From JAJFFW01 sp963922595 (GTDB lineage Bacteria > Pseudomonadota > Alphaproteobacteria > Caulobacterales > Parvularculaceae), in the NCBI GenBank assembly GCA_963922595.1, contig CAWUIM010000004.1, positions 1 to 64,000 on the forward strand: a stretch of 64,000 nt of DNA, given 5' to 3'. Shown piece after piece: positions 8,879 to 17,365 of the stretch. The notes below the pieces were generated by a model. The model was not told the DNA's origin and did no database searches. It worked only from the letters and a program-made list of their open reading frames with translations. The position numbers and the translations under genes are program-made. Position 1 is the stretch's first letter. Every line of letters starts with the position of its first letter.

Positions 8879-9859
8879 TCAGGCGGCGCGCATCGCCGCC
8901 GTCAACGCTGATTGCGCCCGGTCCAATACCTCAGCGTCAGCGCTGGCGCCGTGCTCTGAAAGCATTCGCCGCCACAACCGCGCGCCGGGCGCGCCGTGAT
9001 AGAGCCCGAGCATATGCCGGGAGACATGGTGCGGCTTGACGCCCCGCCCCGCCATGCGCCGGATGTATTCGGACATTTCCGCGACGATCGTTTCGCGCGT
9101 CGGCGACGCATCGTCTTCGCCGAATAGGGTCTGATCAACCGTAGACAGAAGAAACGGCTCGCCATAAGCGGCGCGCCCAAGCATGACGCCGTCAAAATCA
9201 GCCATATGCTGCTGGCTTGCGTCAATTGACATGATCCCGCCGTTTAAAACAATTGTGAGCGCTGGGCGGTCGCGTTTTAATCGCCGAACCAGATCGTAGT
9301 CCAGCGGCGGCACTTCGCGGTTTTCTTTCGGCGACAAGCCTTGCAGCCACGCCTTACGCGCATGAACGATGAAGACTTCGCACCCCGCCGCCGCGCTAAG
9401 GTCGACAAGCGTATAAAGACTTTCTTCCGGGACCTGGTCGTCAACGCCGATCCGGCACTTGACCGTCACCGGACAATCGACAGCATCGCGCATCGCCGCC
9501 ACGCAATCGGCCACCAATTGAGGCGTCTTCATCAGGCAGGCGCCGAACGCGCCCGATTGAACCCGGTCCGACGGACACCCCACATTCAGGTTGATTTCAT
9601 CATACCCATAGCCGGCGCCGACCTTCGCCGCTTCAGCCAAAAGCGCCGGATCGCTTCCCCCCACTTGCAGCGCAACGGGATGCTCGGCGTCATCAAACCC
9701 GAGAAGGTGTTCACGGTCTCCATGAATGATCGCCTCAGCGGTGATCATCTCCGAATACAGCCGCGCACGCCGCGTCAACAACCGATGAAAATACCGGCAG
9801 TGGCGATCCGTCCCATCCATCATGGGCGCGACGCAAAAACGGTGCGGATTGATCTTCAT
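8879..9859 (-). CDS. dusA: tRNA-dihydrouridine(20/20a) synthase DusA
   Basis: About 327 residues from the ATG at 9859 (MKINPHRFCVAPMMDGTDRHCR). The frame extends upstream to 9916 but those residues are not family-like. DusA is an FMN enzyme that reduces uridines in the tRNA D-loop. Visible: APMMDGTD at the barrel start, the active-site loop NVGCPSDRVQSGAFGACLM with the catalytic Cys, KCRIGVDD, FIVHARKAWLQGLSPKENR and the FMN-binding LNGGI. The LQGLSPKENR segment points to DusA rather than DusB/C. Confidence 0.95.
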   Translation of the reverse strand: MKINPHRFCVAPMMDGTDRHCRYFHRLLTRRARLYSEMITAEAIIHGDREHLLGFDDAEHPVALQVGGSDPALLAEAAKVGAGYGYDEINLNVGCPSDRVQSGAFGACLMKTPQLVADCVAAMRDAVDCPVTVKCRIGVDDQVPEESLYTLVDLSAAAGCEVFIVHARKAWLQGLSPKENREVPPLDYDLVRRLKRDRPALTIVLNGGIMSIDASQQHMADFDGVMLGRAAYGEPFLLSTVDQTLFGEDDASPTRETIVAEMSEYIRRMAGRGVKPHHVSRHMLGLYHGAPGARLWRRMLSEHGASADAEVLDRAQSALTAAMRAA

Positions 9860-9929
9860 GGTTCTATCGTGCATGCGCGGTTGGGATTGATCAACACAAA
9901 CAGCCTTCGCCTTCAATCAGGTGCGCTCG

Positions 9930-10805
9930 TTATCGGGTCGCGAGCGTCACCTCTTTTACAATGTTGAACACCTCTTTCCGCGTGGAGGTTTTGCGGCGCA
10001 CGAGTGCGATCGTTCGATAGGGCGGATCGCCTTCAAAGGGGAGATACCGGATTTCTTCGTCTTTTTGAGAGACCGCAATTTCAGGCATCAAGGTTATGCC
10101 GGTGTCGGCGCGGACCATTTGCCGAAGCGTCTCAAGGCTGGTGGCGCGCAAATCCGCGTCGTCGCTAACGCCCATCGTATCGCAAACGTCGAGCGCCTGA
10201 TCGCGCAAGCAATGCCCTTCTTCAAGAAGAAGCAACTTATACTGATGAAGTGTCTGACCATTGACCGTTTTTTCCTTCGCAAGCGCATTGCCGGCGCTGA
10301 CCGCCACGTAAAACGGATCGTCAAAAAGAGGCGCCGCCTCGAGGAAATCGTCTTTCACCGGCAACGCTAGAAACGCCGCATCGATCTGCCCGTTCCGGAG
10401 CTTTTCCAGAAGCATCTCTGATTTTTCTTCAATCAGCATCAGGCGCAATTTCGGCATCCGCTCTTTCAGCAGCGGAATAAGATCGGGAAAAAGATAACTC
10501 GCGAGCGTCGGGAAGGCCCCGAGCCGGTAACGGCCGGTGAGCGGATCATGGGCGCTCTCGGCCGTCTCATTGATGGTGTCCACCTCACGTAAGATTCGAT
10601 GGGCCGATTGGAGAATGCTCTTGCCGATATCGGTTGGAACGACGCGCTTGTTTGTGCGCTCAAAGAGCTGCACGCCGAGCCGTTCTTCCATTTTCTTGAT
10701 CTGCGCGCTTAGCGTCGGTTGGCTGACGCCGCACTGATCGGCCGCCTCGCTAAAACTGCGCAGGTCCGCGACCGCCGCCACATACTCTAAATCCCTGAGA
10801 TTCAA
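9930..10805 (-). CDS. oxyR: Peroxide-sensing LysR-type regulator OxyR
   Basis: 291 residues. The N-terminal winged helix (SFSEAADQCGVSQPTLSAQIK) is followed by a LysR co-inducer domain. GHCLRDQALDVC places Cys199 and Cys208 at exactly the positions of the E. coli redox disulfide, so this is a true peroxide sensor and not a generic LysR protein. It is divergent from ahpC with 239 bases between the starts; that gap carries OxyR-like ATAG/CTAT elements, one of them 15 bases from the oxyR start, implying autoregulation. Confidence 0.95.
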   Translation of the reverse strand: MNLRDLEYVAAVADLRSFSEAADQCGVSQPTLSAQIKKMEERLGVQLFERTNKRVVPTDIGKSILQSAHRILREVDTINETAESAHDPLTGRYRLGAFPTLASYLFPDLIPLLKERMPKLRLMLIEEKSEMLLEKLRNGQIDAAFLALPVKDDFLEAAPLFDDPFYVAVSAGNALAKEKTVNGQTLHQYKLLLLEEGHCLRDQALDVCDTMGVSDDADLRATSLETLRQMVRADTGITLMPEIAVSQKDEEIRYLPFEGDPPYRTIALVRRKTSTRKEVFNIVKEVTLATR

Positions 10806-10819
10806 GCCGTTCTCCGATC

Positions 10820-10876
10820 ATTGATGAAACCTATGGCTACCATAGAAACAATCACTTTTACATAGATGGCAGCTAT
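10820..10876. promoter_or_regulatory. OxyR-like binding sites in the oxyR/ahpC gap
   Basis: Site 1 (10820-10856) follows the four-element OxyR pattern with exact 7-base spacers: ATTG-N7-CTAT-N7-ATAG-N7-CACT against ATAG-N7-CTAT-N7-ATAG-N7-CTAT; the two central elements are perfect. Site 2 (10862-10876) is a perfect ATAG-N7-CTAT dyad. The consensus is that of E. coli OxyR. Binding itself is inferred. Confidence 0.65.
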
Positions 10877-10967
10877 CAATATCACGATAATTATAGATTG
10901 AAGGCGCAAGTTTCAACGTCAAGGCGAGTTTGAGGGAGTCATATTCCCTCTTGAACAGCGCTTTGGC

Positions 10968-10987
10968 GGCCCGGCGAAGACCGGGCC
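10968..10987 (+). other. GC hairpin in the ahpC leader
   Basis: GGCCCGG and CCGGGCC pair perfectly around a six-base loop (CGAAGA). A smaller dyad GAGGGA/TCCCTC lies at 10932-10950. Neither is followed by a T-tract, so they are not intrinsic terminators. Both are between the OxyR sites and the ahpC ribosome site and would lie in the leader if transcription starts near the OxyR sites. Confidence 0.4.
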
Positions 10988-11044
10988 TTGCTGCGCGCCT
11001 TTAGTCGCTGAGTCCCTTTTGTAACGACTGTCAGGAGATCAACA

Positions 11045-11611
11045 ATGACAATCAGCGTCGGCGAACAACTGCCCGCTTTCGACCTCACCGCCGTGGACGG
11101 AAAACCGTTCGACCAAATCGACATCGACAATGTTTTTGTGAACGTGACGAACAAATCGTTCCCCAACAAATGGATCGTGCTGTTTTTCTATCCCAAAGAT
11201 TTCACCTTCGTCTGCCCTACAGAAATCGCCGCCTTCGGCGACTTGAATGAGGAATTTACGGATCGCGACGCGCAGGTGCTCGCAGCATCCACCGACACCG
11301 AATTCACGCACTGGGCATGGCGTAAACATCAGGACGAGTTGCGCGATCTTCCGTTCCCGATGCTGGCCGATGTAAAGCGTGAATTGTCCGAAGCGCTTGG
11401 TGTACTCGATAAAAATGAAGGCGTTTCGCAACGCGCCGTTTTCATTGTAGATCCGGACGGCGTCGTGCGCTTTTCCATGGTCACAGACCTGAATGTGGGT
11501 CGCAATCCGCAGGAAGTATTGCGCGTGCTTGATGCGTTGCAGACCGACGAGTTGTGTCCGTGCAACTGGAGCAAAGGCGACGAGACCATCGATCTGGCGA
11601 AAGTCGCGTAG
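11045..11611 (+). CDS. ahpC: Alkyl hydroperoxide reductase subunit C (peroxiredoxin)
   Basis: 188 residues, AhpC/Prx1 type. The peroxidatic cysteine is Cys57 in FTFVCPTEIAAFG, and the resolving cysteine lies in ELCPCNWSKGDE (Cys171, with Cys173 nearby). It reduces hydrogen peroxide and organic hydroperoxides. No AhpF is present; AhpD follows directly, the pairing known from mycobacteria. The ATG has a good AGGAG site eight bases upstream. Peroxide induction through OxyR is likely from the adjacent binding sites. Confidence 0.97.
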   Translation: MTISVGEQLPAFDLTAVDGKPFDQIDIDNVFVNVTNKSFPNKWIVLFFYPKDFTFVCPTEIAAFGDLNEEFTDRDAQVLAASTDTEFTHWAWRKHQDELRDLPFPMLADVKRELSEALGVLDKNEGVSQRAVFIVDPDGVVRFSMVTDLNVGRNPQEVLRVLDALQTDELCPCNWSKGDETIDLAKVA

Positions 11612-11704
11612 GCGGACGCGCTACGCAATTACCTACTCAAAATCAGTGGCGGGGGAGCAGATTGTTCCTCCGCCTAAATCAGAGAATTTGACCGAGGGAA
11701 AAAA

Positions 11705-12241
11705 ATGACAATCGACACGCTCCGGGGCCGCATGCCGGAATACGCGAAAGACATAAAACTCAATCTGGGTCGGGTTCTTGCCGCCGACGGCACTGACGGT
11801 CTGACGCCGGTTCAATCCAAAGGCGTCGGCCTCGCCTCCGCCTATGCGACCAAAAACGACACGGTGATCGACGCGATCACTCAGGAAATCAACGGCGACT
11901 TGCCGCAGGAAGCGATCAACGCCGCAAAGGCGGCGGCGACGATCATGGGCATGAACAATGTGTATTACCGGTTTATCCACCTTGTGAATGACGCCGACTA
12001 TGCAACAATGCCAGCGAACATCCGAATGAATATCATTGCGAACCCTGGTATAGAAAAAAGCGACTTTGAATTAATGAGCCTTGGCGTGTCAGCGATCAAC
12101 GGATGCGGCATGTGCATAGAGGCCCATGTGGCGGAAGTGACGAAGGCCGGGATTTCGCGACAGGGCGTGCAGACAACCATCCGCATCGCTGCTGTTCTGA
12201 ACGCCGCTGCGCAAGCGCTGCGGATCGAATCACATTGCTAA
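11705..12241 (+). CDS. ahpD: Alkyl hydroperoxidase AhpD
   Basis: 178 residues. The catalytic CXXC is Cys134/Cys137 in INGCGMCIEAHVAEV, including the conserved Glu and His of the proton relay. AhpD recycles oxidised AhpC. It lies 93 bases after ahpC behind a GAGGGAAAAAA ribosome site and is followed by katG after 29 bases, so the three genes probably form one OxyR-controlled operon. Full length, with no missing residues. Confidence 0.96.
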   Translation: MTIDTLRGRMPEYAKDIKLNLGRVLAADGTDGLTPVQSKGVGLASAYATKNDTVIDAITQEINGDLPQEAINAAKAAATIMGMNNVYYRFIHLVNDADYATMPANIRMNIIANPGIEKSDFELMSLGVSAINGCGMCIEAHVAEVTKAGISRQGVQTTIRIAAVLNAAAQALRIESHC

Positions 12242-12270
12242 TCGAATATGGAACGAAAGGACGTTACGCC

Positions 12271-14583
12271 ATGAGACTGAAGATCAAATCTGTTTTCCTA
12301 GCCTCCGCAGCGGCGCTCGCTGTCAGCGGCGCAAGCGCGTTGGCGCAGGACGCCGCTTCCAGCGGCAAACGCGCAGACGATTATGCGCAGGCGATCGCAA
12401 GCAGCGGCAGCGCCAAGCCCAACCAGTTCTGGTGGCCCGAACAGCTCGACCTTTCGCCCCTGCGCCAAAACGCATCCGTCACCGATCCGATGGGCGAAGA
12501 GTTCAATTACGCGGACGCGTTTGCGACCTTAGACCTGGAAGCAGTGAAGAAAGACATTGAGGCTGTCATGACCACGTCGCAGGACTGGTGGCCGGCTGAC
12601 TATGGCCATTATGGTCCGTTTTTCATCCGCATGGCGTGGCACAGCGCCGGCACCTACCGCACCCTTGACGGGCGCGGCGGCGCAAACGGCGGTCAACTTC
12701 GCTTCGAGCCTTTGAATAGCTGGCCGGACAATACCAATCTCGACAAAGCCCGCCGTCTCCTGTGGCCTGTCAAACAAAAATATGGCCGTAATATTTCGTG
12801 GTCGGATCTTATGGTTCTGACCGGCAATGTGGCGATGGAATCCATGGGCTTCAAAACGCTTGGCTTCGCCGGCGGCCGCGAGGACGCATGGGAGCCTGAG
12901 CTCGTTTATTGGGGTCCGGAACAAAAATTTCTTGAAGACAAGCGCTATAGCGGCGATCGCAACCTGCAGCGCCCCCTCGCCGCCGTGCAGATGGGGCTTA
13001 TCTATGTGAATCCGGAAGGGCCCAACGGAAAACCTGATCCGCTGGCCGCCGCGAAAGACATTCGCACCACATTCGGGCGGATGGCGATGAACGATGAAGA
13101 AACCGTCGCGCTCATCGCAGGCGGGCACACCTTTGGTAAGGCCCACGGCGCCCGCAAGCCCGCTGGTTGCCTCGATGTTGAACCCGCCGCTGGTGGCGTC
13201 GAAAAACAAGGCCTTGGCTGGCAAAATAAATGCGGCTCAGGCAAGGGCGCCGACACGATCACCAGCGGCCTCGAAGGCGCATGGACATCAAGCCCCGCCG
13301 AATGGACGCATCAATATCTGTCGAATCTGTTTGGATTTGAATGGAAACAAACGCGCAGCCCGGCTGGCGCCATTCAGTGGATTCCGACCGACGCAGCCGC
13401 TTCGGAACTCGTCCCAGACGCGCATATCGCCGACAAGCGCCACGCGCCGATCATGTTCACGACGGACCTTTCCCTTAAGTTTGATCCGGAATACCGCAAG
13501 GTCTCTGAACGGTTCCTTGAAAATCCGGAAGAGTTTGAAAAGGCGTTCGCCCGTGCGTGGTTTAAACTGACCCACCGCGATATGGGCCCGCGCGCGCGCT
13601 ATCTCGGCGCCATGGTCCCGGCCGAAGAATTGATCTGGCAGGATCCGGTTCCGGCGCCGGACTACAAACTGATCAACGCAAAGGACGCCCGAAAGCTGAA
13701 AGCGGCGATCCTTGAAACGGATTTATCCGTATCTGAACTTGTTGAGGCGGCCTGGGCGTCGGCGGCGAGCTTCCGCGATACGGATGCACGCGGCGGCGCG
13801 AACGGCGCGCGTGTGCGTCTTAGTCCGCAAAAGGATTGGGCGGTGAACAACCCCGCATCGCTCGCGAAAACCATCGCCACCCTAGAAAAAGTGCACGCCG
13901 ACTTTAATGCGGGTCTTTCCGGCGGCAAGCAGGTCTCGTTTGCAGACACGATTGTCCTCGGCGGCGGCGCTGCGATTGAGAAAGCGGCGAAAGACGCAGG
14001 CGTTGATGTTGAAGTGCCCTTCGCGCCAGGCCGCGGCGACGCAACACAAGAGCTGACGGACGAAAGCTCTTTCGCTTTCCTTGAACCTGCAGCTGACGCG
14101 TTCCGTAATTATTTCAGCGATAATGCGCGCTTAACGCCGGCTCAACATCTGGTTGATCGCGCGGACACATTAACGCTCACAGCGCCAGAAATGACGGTGC
14201 TGATTGGCGGGATGCGCGCGTTAGACGCCAACACCGGCGACGGCAAGCATGGCGTTTTTACCGATCGTCCTGGCGTTTTGAGCAACGATTTCTTCGTCAA
14301 TCTTCTTGATCTCAACACCGAATGGAAGCCGGCGGAAAACGGCGTCTATGAAGGCTTTGATCGCGCAGGCGGCGAACGCAAGTGGACCGCGACCGAAGTG
14401 GATCTCGTGTTCGGGTCGAACGCGGAACTGCGCGCTATCGCCGAAGTCTACGCCTATGGCGACTCGCAAGCGCTGTTTGTTGAGGACTTCGTCGAAGCCT
14501 GGACAAAGGTAATGAACCTTGATCGCTTTGAGCAGCCGAAACAAAAATCTCGCCGTTTCGGCTCGCTTCTGAACCGAAACTGA
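12271..14583 (+). CDS. katG: Catalase-peroxidase KatG with a signal peptide
   Basis: 770 residues from the ATG at 12271, which has AAAGGA nine bases upstream. The longer open frame from 12103 runs antisense-like through ahpD in another frame and is not credible. The first ~28 residues form a signal peptide (basic MRLKIK, hydrophobic core, cleavage near ALA-QD), so the enzyme should be periplasmic. Distal haem residues are in RMAWHSAGTYR, the Tyr of the Met-Tyr-Trp adduct in GLIYVNPEGP, its Met near FGRMAMNDEE, and the proximal His in AGGHTFGKAHG. The second, non-haem KatG-like half is complete. Confidence 0.96.
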   Translation: MRLKIKSVFLASAAALAVSGASALAQDAASSGKRADDYAQAIASSGSAKPNQFWWPEQLDLSPLRQNASVTDPMGEEFNYADAFATLDLEAVKKDIEAVMTTSQDWWPADYGHYGPFFIRMAWHSAGTYRTLDGRGGANGGQLRFEPLNSWPDNTNLDKARRLLWPVKQKYGRNISWSDLMVLTGNVAMESMGFKTLGFAGGREDAWEPELVYWGPEQKFLEDKRYSGDRNLQRPLAAVQMGLIYVNPEGPNGKPDPLAAAKDIRTTFGRMAMNDEETVALIAGGHTFGKAHGARKPAGCLDVEPAAGGVEKQGLGWQNKCGSGKGADTITSGLEGAWTSSPAEWTHQYLSNLFGFEWKQTRSPAGAIQWIPTDAAASELVPDAHIADKRHAPIMFTTDLSLKFDPEYRKVSERFLENPEEFEKAFARAWFKLTHRDMGPRARYLGAMVPAEELIWQDPVPAPDYKLINAKDARKLKAAILETDLSVSELVEAAWASAASFRDTDARGGANGARVRLSPQKDWAVNNPASLAKTIATLEKVHADFNAGLSGGKQVSFADTIVLGGGAAIEKAAKDAGVDVEVPFAPGRGDATQELTDESSFAFLEPAADAFRNYFSDNARLTPAQHLVDRADTLTLTAPEMTVLIGGMRALDANTGDGKHGVFTDRPGVLSNDFFVNLLDLNTEWKPAENGVYEGFDRAGGERKWTATEVDLVFGSNAELRAIAEVYAYGDSQALFVEDFVEAWTKVMNLDRFEQPKQKSRRFGSLLNRN

Positions 14584-14598
14584 TCAAGCTCACCCTTT

Positions 14599-14635
14599 AA
14601 AGCGCCGCCGCTCACTATCAGCGGCGGCGCTTTTT
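14599..14635. terminator. Bidirectional intrinsic terminator, katG / Ldh2 gene
   Basis: AAAGCGCCGCCGCT (14599-14612) pairs perfectly over 14 bp with AGCGGCGGCGCTTT (14620-14633) around a seven-base loop and is followed by a T-run. The convergent minus-strand gene ends inside the T-run, so the hairpin serves both transcripts. Confidence 0.9.
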
Positions 14636-15647
14636 ATTTGTCTCCTGCGAGTGCGGCAAGTTCCTCGTATAAAAGCGCCGAAAGCGTGAGACCTTCCGCC
14701 TTCACGCGTTCCCGATTCTTCAATCGCTGTTCGCCTGGGAAACGCGCGCCTGGCGTATCGCCGAGCGCCGCCGCCAGCGTCTTCATGCGCTCCGTAAACT
14801 GATTACCAGCGAAAAGGCCTGGATCGATCGCCAACAACACGCAACCGACATTCGGCGGCGCCCCTTCGCTGTCCAAAAAAGAACTCGCCTCAAACCCGAA
14901 ATACGCGCCCGTGAGCGGGGCCGCCAAAATTTCAACCATCATCGCGAGCGCTGCGCCTTTTGCGCCGCCGAGCGGGGCCAGCGATCCGCGCAAGGCGGCC
15001 GCCGCATCAGTTGTCGGCGCGCCATCTTCATCGAACGCCCAGCCCGCCGGGATCGACGCGCCTTCTTTGTGCGCAGCGACAATCTTCCCTCGGGCCGCTA
15101 CCGAGAGCGCGAGATCAATCACGAGCGACGGCGCGTCGCCCATCGGCGCGGCGAACGCAATCGGGTTCGTCCCCATCATCGGCGCCGCACCGCCCCAGAA
15201 CGCAATGGCTTTCGGCGTGTTAGCGAACAGAAGCGCGATGAAGCCTTCGTCGGCCAGCTTCTCCACATGGGCCCCTGCTTGCCCCACATGATGCGACCGT
15301 TTCACGCCAGCGATCGCAATACCGGTCTCAGGCGTCATGCGGCAAAGTTCCGCAATCGCCAAATCGAGCGCCGGATACGCGAACCCGTGCGCCGCGTCGA
15401 CCATCACCGCGCCCTGACGCACCTGCGCAACCAAAGGCTTGGCATCTGTTCTGATTTTTCCGACCCGGCACTGCGCGCAGTAGGACGCAACCCGCGAAAG
15501 GCCGTGCCCCGCCTGACCGTCTCGTTCGGCGCAAACCAGCGCCCGCGCCGTCGACCGCGCCGCATCCTCCGCCACGCCCACCTTAACGAACGCCCGCTCG
15601 GCGAGCAGTTGCGCTTCCTCCAGACTGATATTGATCTCATCGCTCAT
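14634..15647 (-). CDS. Ldh2/malate-dehydrogenase-type NAD(P) oxidoreductase
   Basis: 337 residues of the malate/L-lactate dehydrogenase (Ldh2, YlbC/ComC/DpkA) family, which reduces or oxidises 2-oxo/2-hydroxy acids or cyclic imino acids. Family marks: HGLSRV near residue 48, SHHVGQAGAHVEKLAD (about 137-152) and MMGTNPIAFAAP (about 180). It is the last gene of a three-gene transcript after the split UxaA/SuyAB-like lyase. ComC, (R)-sulfolactate dehydrogenase, belongs to this family and can accompany suyAB, but the family alone does not fix the substrate. Confidence 0.85.
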   Translation of the reverse strand: MSDEINISLEEAQLLAERAFVKVGVAEDAARSTARALVCAERDGQAGHGLSRVASYCAQCRVGKIRTDAKPLVAQVRQGAVMVDAAHGFAYPALDLAIAELCRMTPETGIAIAGVKRSHHVGQAGAHVEKLADEGFIALLFANTPKAIAFWGGAAPMMGTNPIAFAAPMGDAPSLVIDLALSVAARGKIVAAHKEGASIPAGWAFDEDGAPTTDAAAALRGSLAPLGGAKGAALAMMVEILAAPLTGAYFGFEASSFLDSEGAPPNVGCVLLAIDPGLFAGNQFTERMKTLAAALGDTPGARFPGEQRLKNRERVKAEGLTLSALLYEELAALAGDK

Positions 15648-15669
15648 GAGACGAATTCCCCGAAACGCG

Positions 15670-16842
15670 TCACGCGCTTCGATAAAGTTTCGTCATCACA
15701 AACTCGCGGTGCCCTAACGCCTCAGCCGCCGTGGCGCGGCCGTTCGCTGTTCTCACAACCATATCGATCAGCGCATCGCCTGCGTCGCTCATCGTCAGTT
15801 CACGGCGCAATATGCCGGAAACATCAAGATCGATATGTTCGGACATTGTCCGCACCGTGCGCGGGTTAGCGGTCAGCTTTACGACCGGCGCAATCGGATG
15901 CCCGATTATGTTGCCCTGCCCGGTTGGGAAGGTGTGCACCGTAAAGCCCGCCGAGGCCATCAGCGTGACGCATTCCGCCGCCGCCGAAGAGCTGTCCATG
16001 AAGTACATGCCGGGCCCCTTGGCCGGCGCTTCGGCCGGCTCCAGCACATCAATATAACGAACCTCGCGGCCAATCTTTTCCAGATTGCCGAGCGCTTTTT
16101 CCTCAATCGTCGTCAGTCCGCCTTCAATATTTCCTTTTGTGGGCTGGCTATCGGAAAGGTCGGACGTTTTGTGCGGCTCGATCACCTCGTCCTGATAGGC
16201 CTGGAACGTGCGCAAGAATTTCTCGCCCGCTTCCGGCGTCGCCGCGCGCGCCTGACACAGCTTTTCAGCGCCTGTGAGCTCTGATGTTTCGCCGAAGACG
16301 CCGTAGACGCCTTTCGGGATGAGCTTATCGTAAAGATTGCCGACCGCTGGATTGGCTCCGCAACCCGATGTGGTGTCCGACTCGCCGCATTTTGTTGAAA
16401 TCCAGAGATCGGAAACCGGGCATTCTTCACGCTGCAACTCGCTCGCCCAATGGACGTAGTCTTTCGCTTGACGAGAGGCGGCGGCGATCGTCGCGATGTC
16501 GCCATTTTGTTCAATCGAAAAGCCGGTAACGGGTTTTCCAGTTTCTGCGATCCCATCGACGACTTTCTGCGTCCAGCCCGGCTCAATGCCAATGACGACG
16601 CACGCCGCCACATTCGGATTGGCGCCGGTGCCGATGATGGTCCGGAAGAAAAGGTCAAGATCAGCGCCGAACTGAAGACGGCCGTAAGCGTGCGGCAACG
16701 CGAGCGCGCCTTTGATGTTGCTCGCGACCGCTTCGGCCGCCGCGTTGGAAATATCGTCAACCGGCAACACCACCACGTGATTGCGGACGCCGACGCGTCC
16801 GTTTTCGCGGCGAAATCCAAGAAATGAATCAGCGTTCGTCAT
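15670..16842 (-). CDS. UxaA-family lyase, large subunit (SuyB-like)
   Basis: 390 residues. This is the C-terminal catalytic part of the UxaA/GarD/SuyB family as a separate polypeptide: GFRRENGRVGVRNHVVVLPV at the start, TKCGESDTTSGCGANPAVGN with conserved cysteine near residue 150, and an ending LGHREFVMTK. Family members are altronate and galactarate dehydratases and (R)-sulfolactate sulfo-lyase. Being split from its SAF-domain partner, 12 bases upstream, is the SuyA/SuyB layout, but split sugar-acid dehydratases also exist. Iron-dependent catalysis is expected from the family. Confidence 0.8.
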   Translation of the reverse strand: MTNADSFLGFRRENGRVGVRNHVVVLPVDDISNAAAEAVASNIKGALALPHAYGRLQFGADLDLFFRTIIGTGANPNVAACVVIGIEPGWTQKVVDGIAETGKPVTGFSIEQNGDIATIAAASRQAKDYVHWASELQREECPVSDLWISTKCGESDTTSGCGANPAVGNLYDKLIPKGVYGVFGETSELTGAEKLCQARAATPEAGEKFLRTFQAYQDEVIEPHKTSDLSDSQPTKGNIEGGLTTIEEKALGNLEKIGREVRYIDVLEPAEAPAKGPGMYFMDSSSAAAECVTLMASAGFTVHTFPTGQGNIIGHPIAPVVKLTANPRTVRTMSEHIDLDVSGILRRELTMSDAGDALIDMVVRTANGRATAAEALGHREFVMTKLYRSA

Positions 16843-16854
16843 ATCCGGCTCCGG

Positions 16855-17142
16855 TTACCAGCGTTTGGTTTTCAAGTTATGCGTATGGACGTGACGGCCT
16901 TTCGCAGTGGCGGCGACCACGCGGCCGATATCAACACCGTATTTAATCACGGCGTCATCGACGGCGAGATCTTTCAATGCAATCTTGTGCCCGATCGGCA
17001 CATCCTCCGCCGCCGCCATCCGAAAGTCCGAATTGTCTTCGGTCACGACGCATAACATCTCGTCGCCGGCCTTAAGGCCTTCAACCACGACAACGCCCAC
17101 ATTGTCGTCGCGATGATGGATTAAGAGTTGGGGCGCGGTCAT
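16855..17142 (-). CDS. UxaA-family lyase, small SAF-domain subunit (SuyA-like)
   Basis: 95 residues from the ATG at 17142, which has an AGAGGAAG ribosome site; the frame extends to 17199 without family similarity. A single SAF domain: DDNVGVVVVEGLKAGDE, DVPIGHKIALKDL, VIKYGVDIG and the terminus HTHNLKTKRW. The conserved GHKIAL and closing HNxKTKRW are, from memory, typical of (R)-sulfolactate sulfo-lyase alpha subunits; a sugar-acid dehydratase small subunit is the alternative. First gene of the three-gene minus-strand operon. Confidence 0.8.
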   Translation of the reverse strand: MTAPQLLIHHRDDNVGVVVVEGLKAGDEMLCVVTEDNSDFRMAAAEDVPIGHKIALKDLAVDDAVIKYGVDIGRVVAATAKGRHVHTHNLKTKRW

Positions 17143-17365
17143 GATAAACTTCCTCTCGTTGGTGCATCCAGATCGCACGGGGCAATCAGACGCGATCAAT
17201 CGGGATTTTTACGTATACGGATTTTTTATAAGCCAAATGGGCTGAAAAAAAGCCTTCCCTGAGACCCATCTTTATAGGATAAGAACGCGGATACAAGCGG
17301 CTTCTCGGACGGCTTGCCGCGCACCAGCGGCGCCAACAGCGGCCAGAAGAAATGAGGCAATTCCC
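17143..17365. promoter_or_regulatory. Divergent promoter region of the lyase and aldehyde dehydrogenase genes
   Basis: 223 bases between divergent starts. An exact 8-bp palindrome CGTATACG sits at 17212-17219, flanked by T-rich sequence on both sides, and could be an operator for co-regulation of both transcripts. No regulator gene is encoded nearby. No convincing -35/-10 pair was found by eye. Confidence 0.4.

Noticed and set aside
9341..9967. 208-codon plus-strand frame antisense to dusA
   Set aside because: Lies wholly against a well-supported gene on the other strand and reads like a codon-bias shadow.
12103..12270. Longer open frame upstream of katG, giving an 826-residue protein
   Set aside because: The extra part overlaps the end of ahpD in another frame, has no family sequence, and the ATG at 12271 has both a ribosome site and a signal peptide.
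15670..17142. Firm call of altronate dehydratase (UxaA) or galactarate dehydratase
   Set aside because: The split subunits and the small-subunit ending HNLKTKRW look closer to SuyA/SuyB; neither call is certain, so a family name is used.
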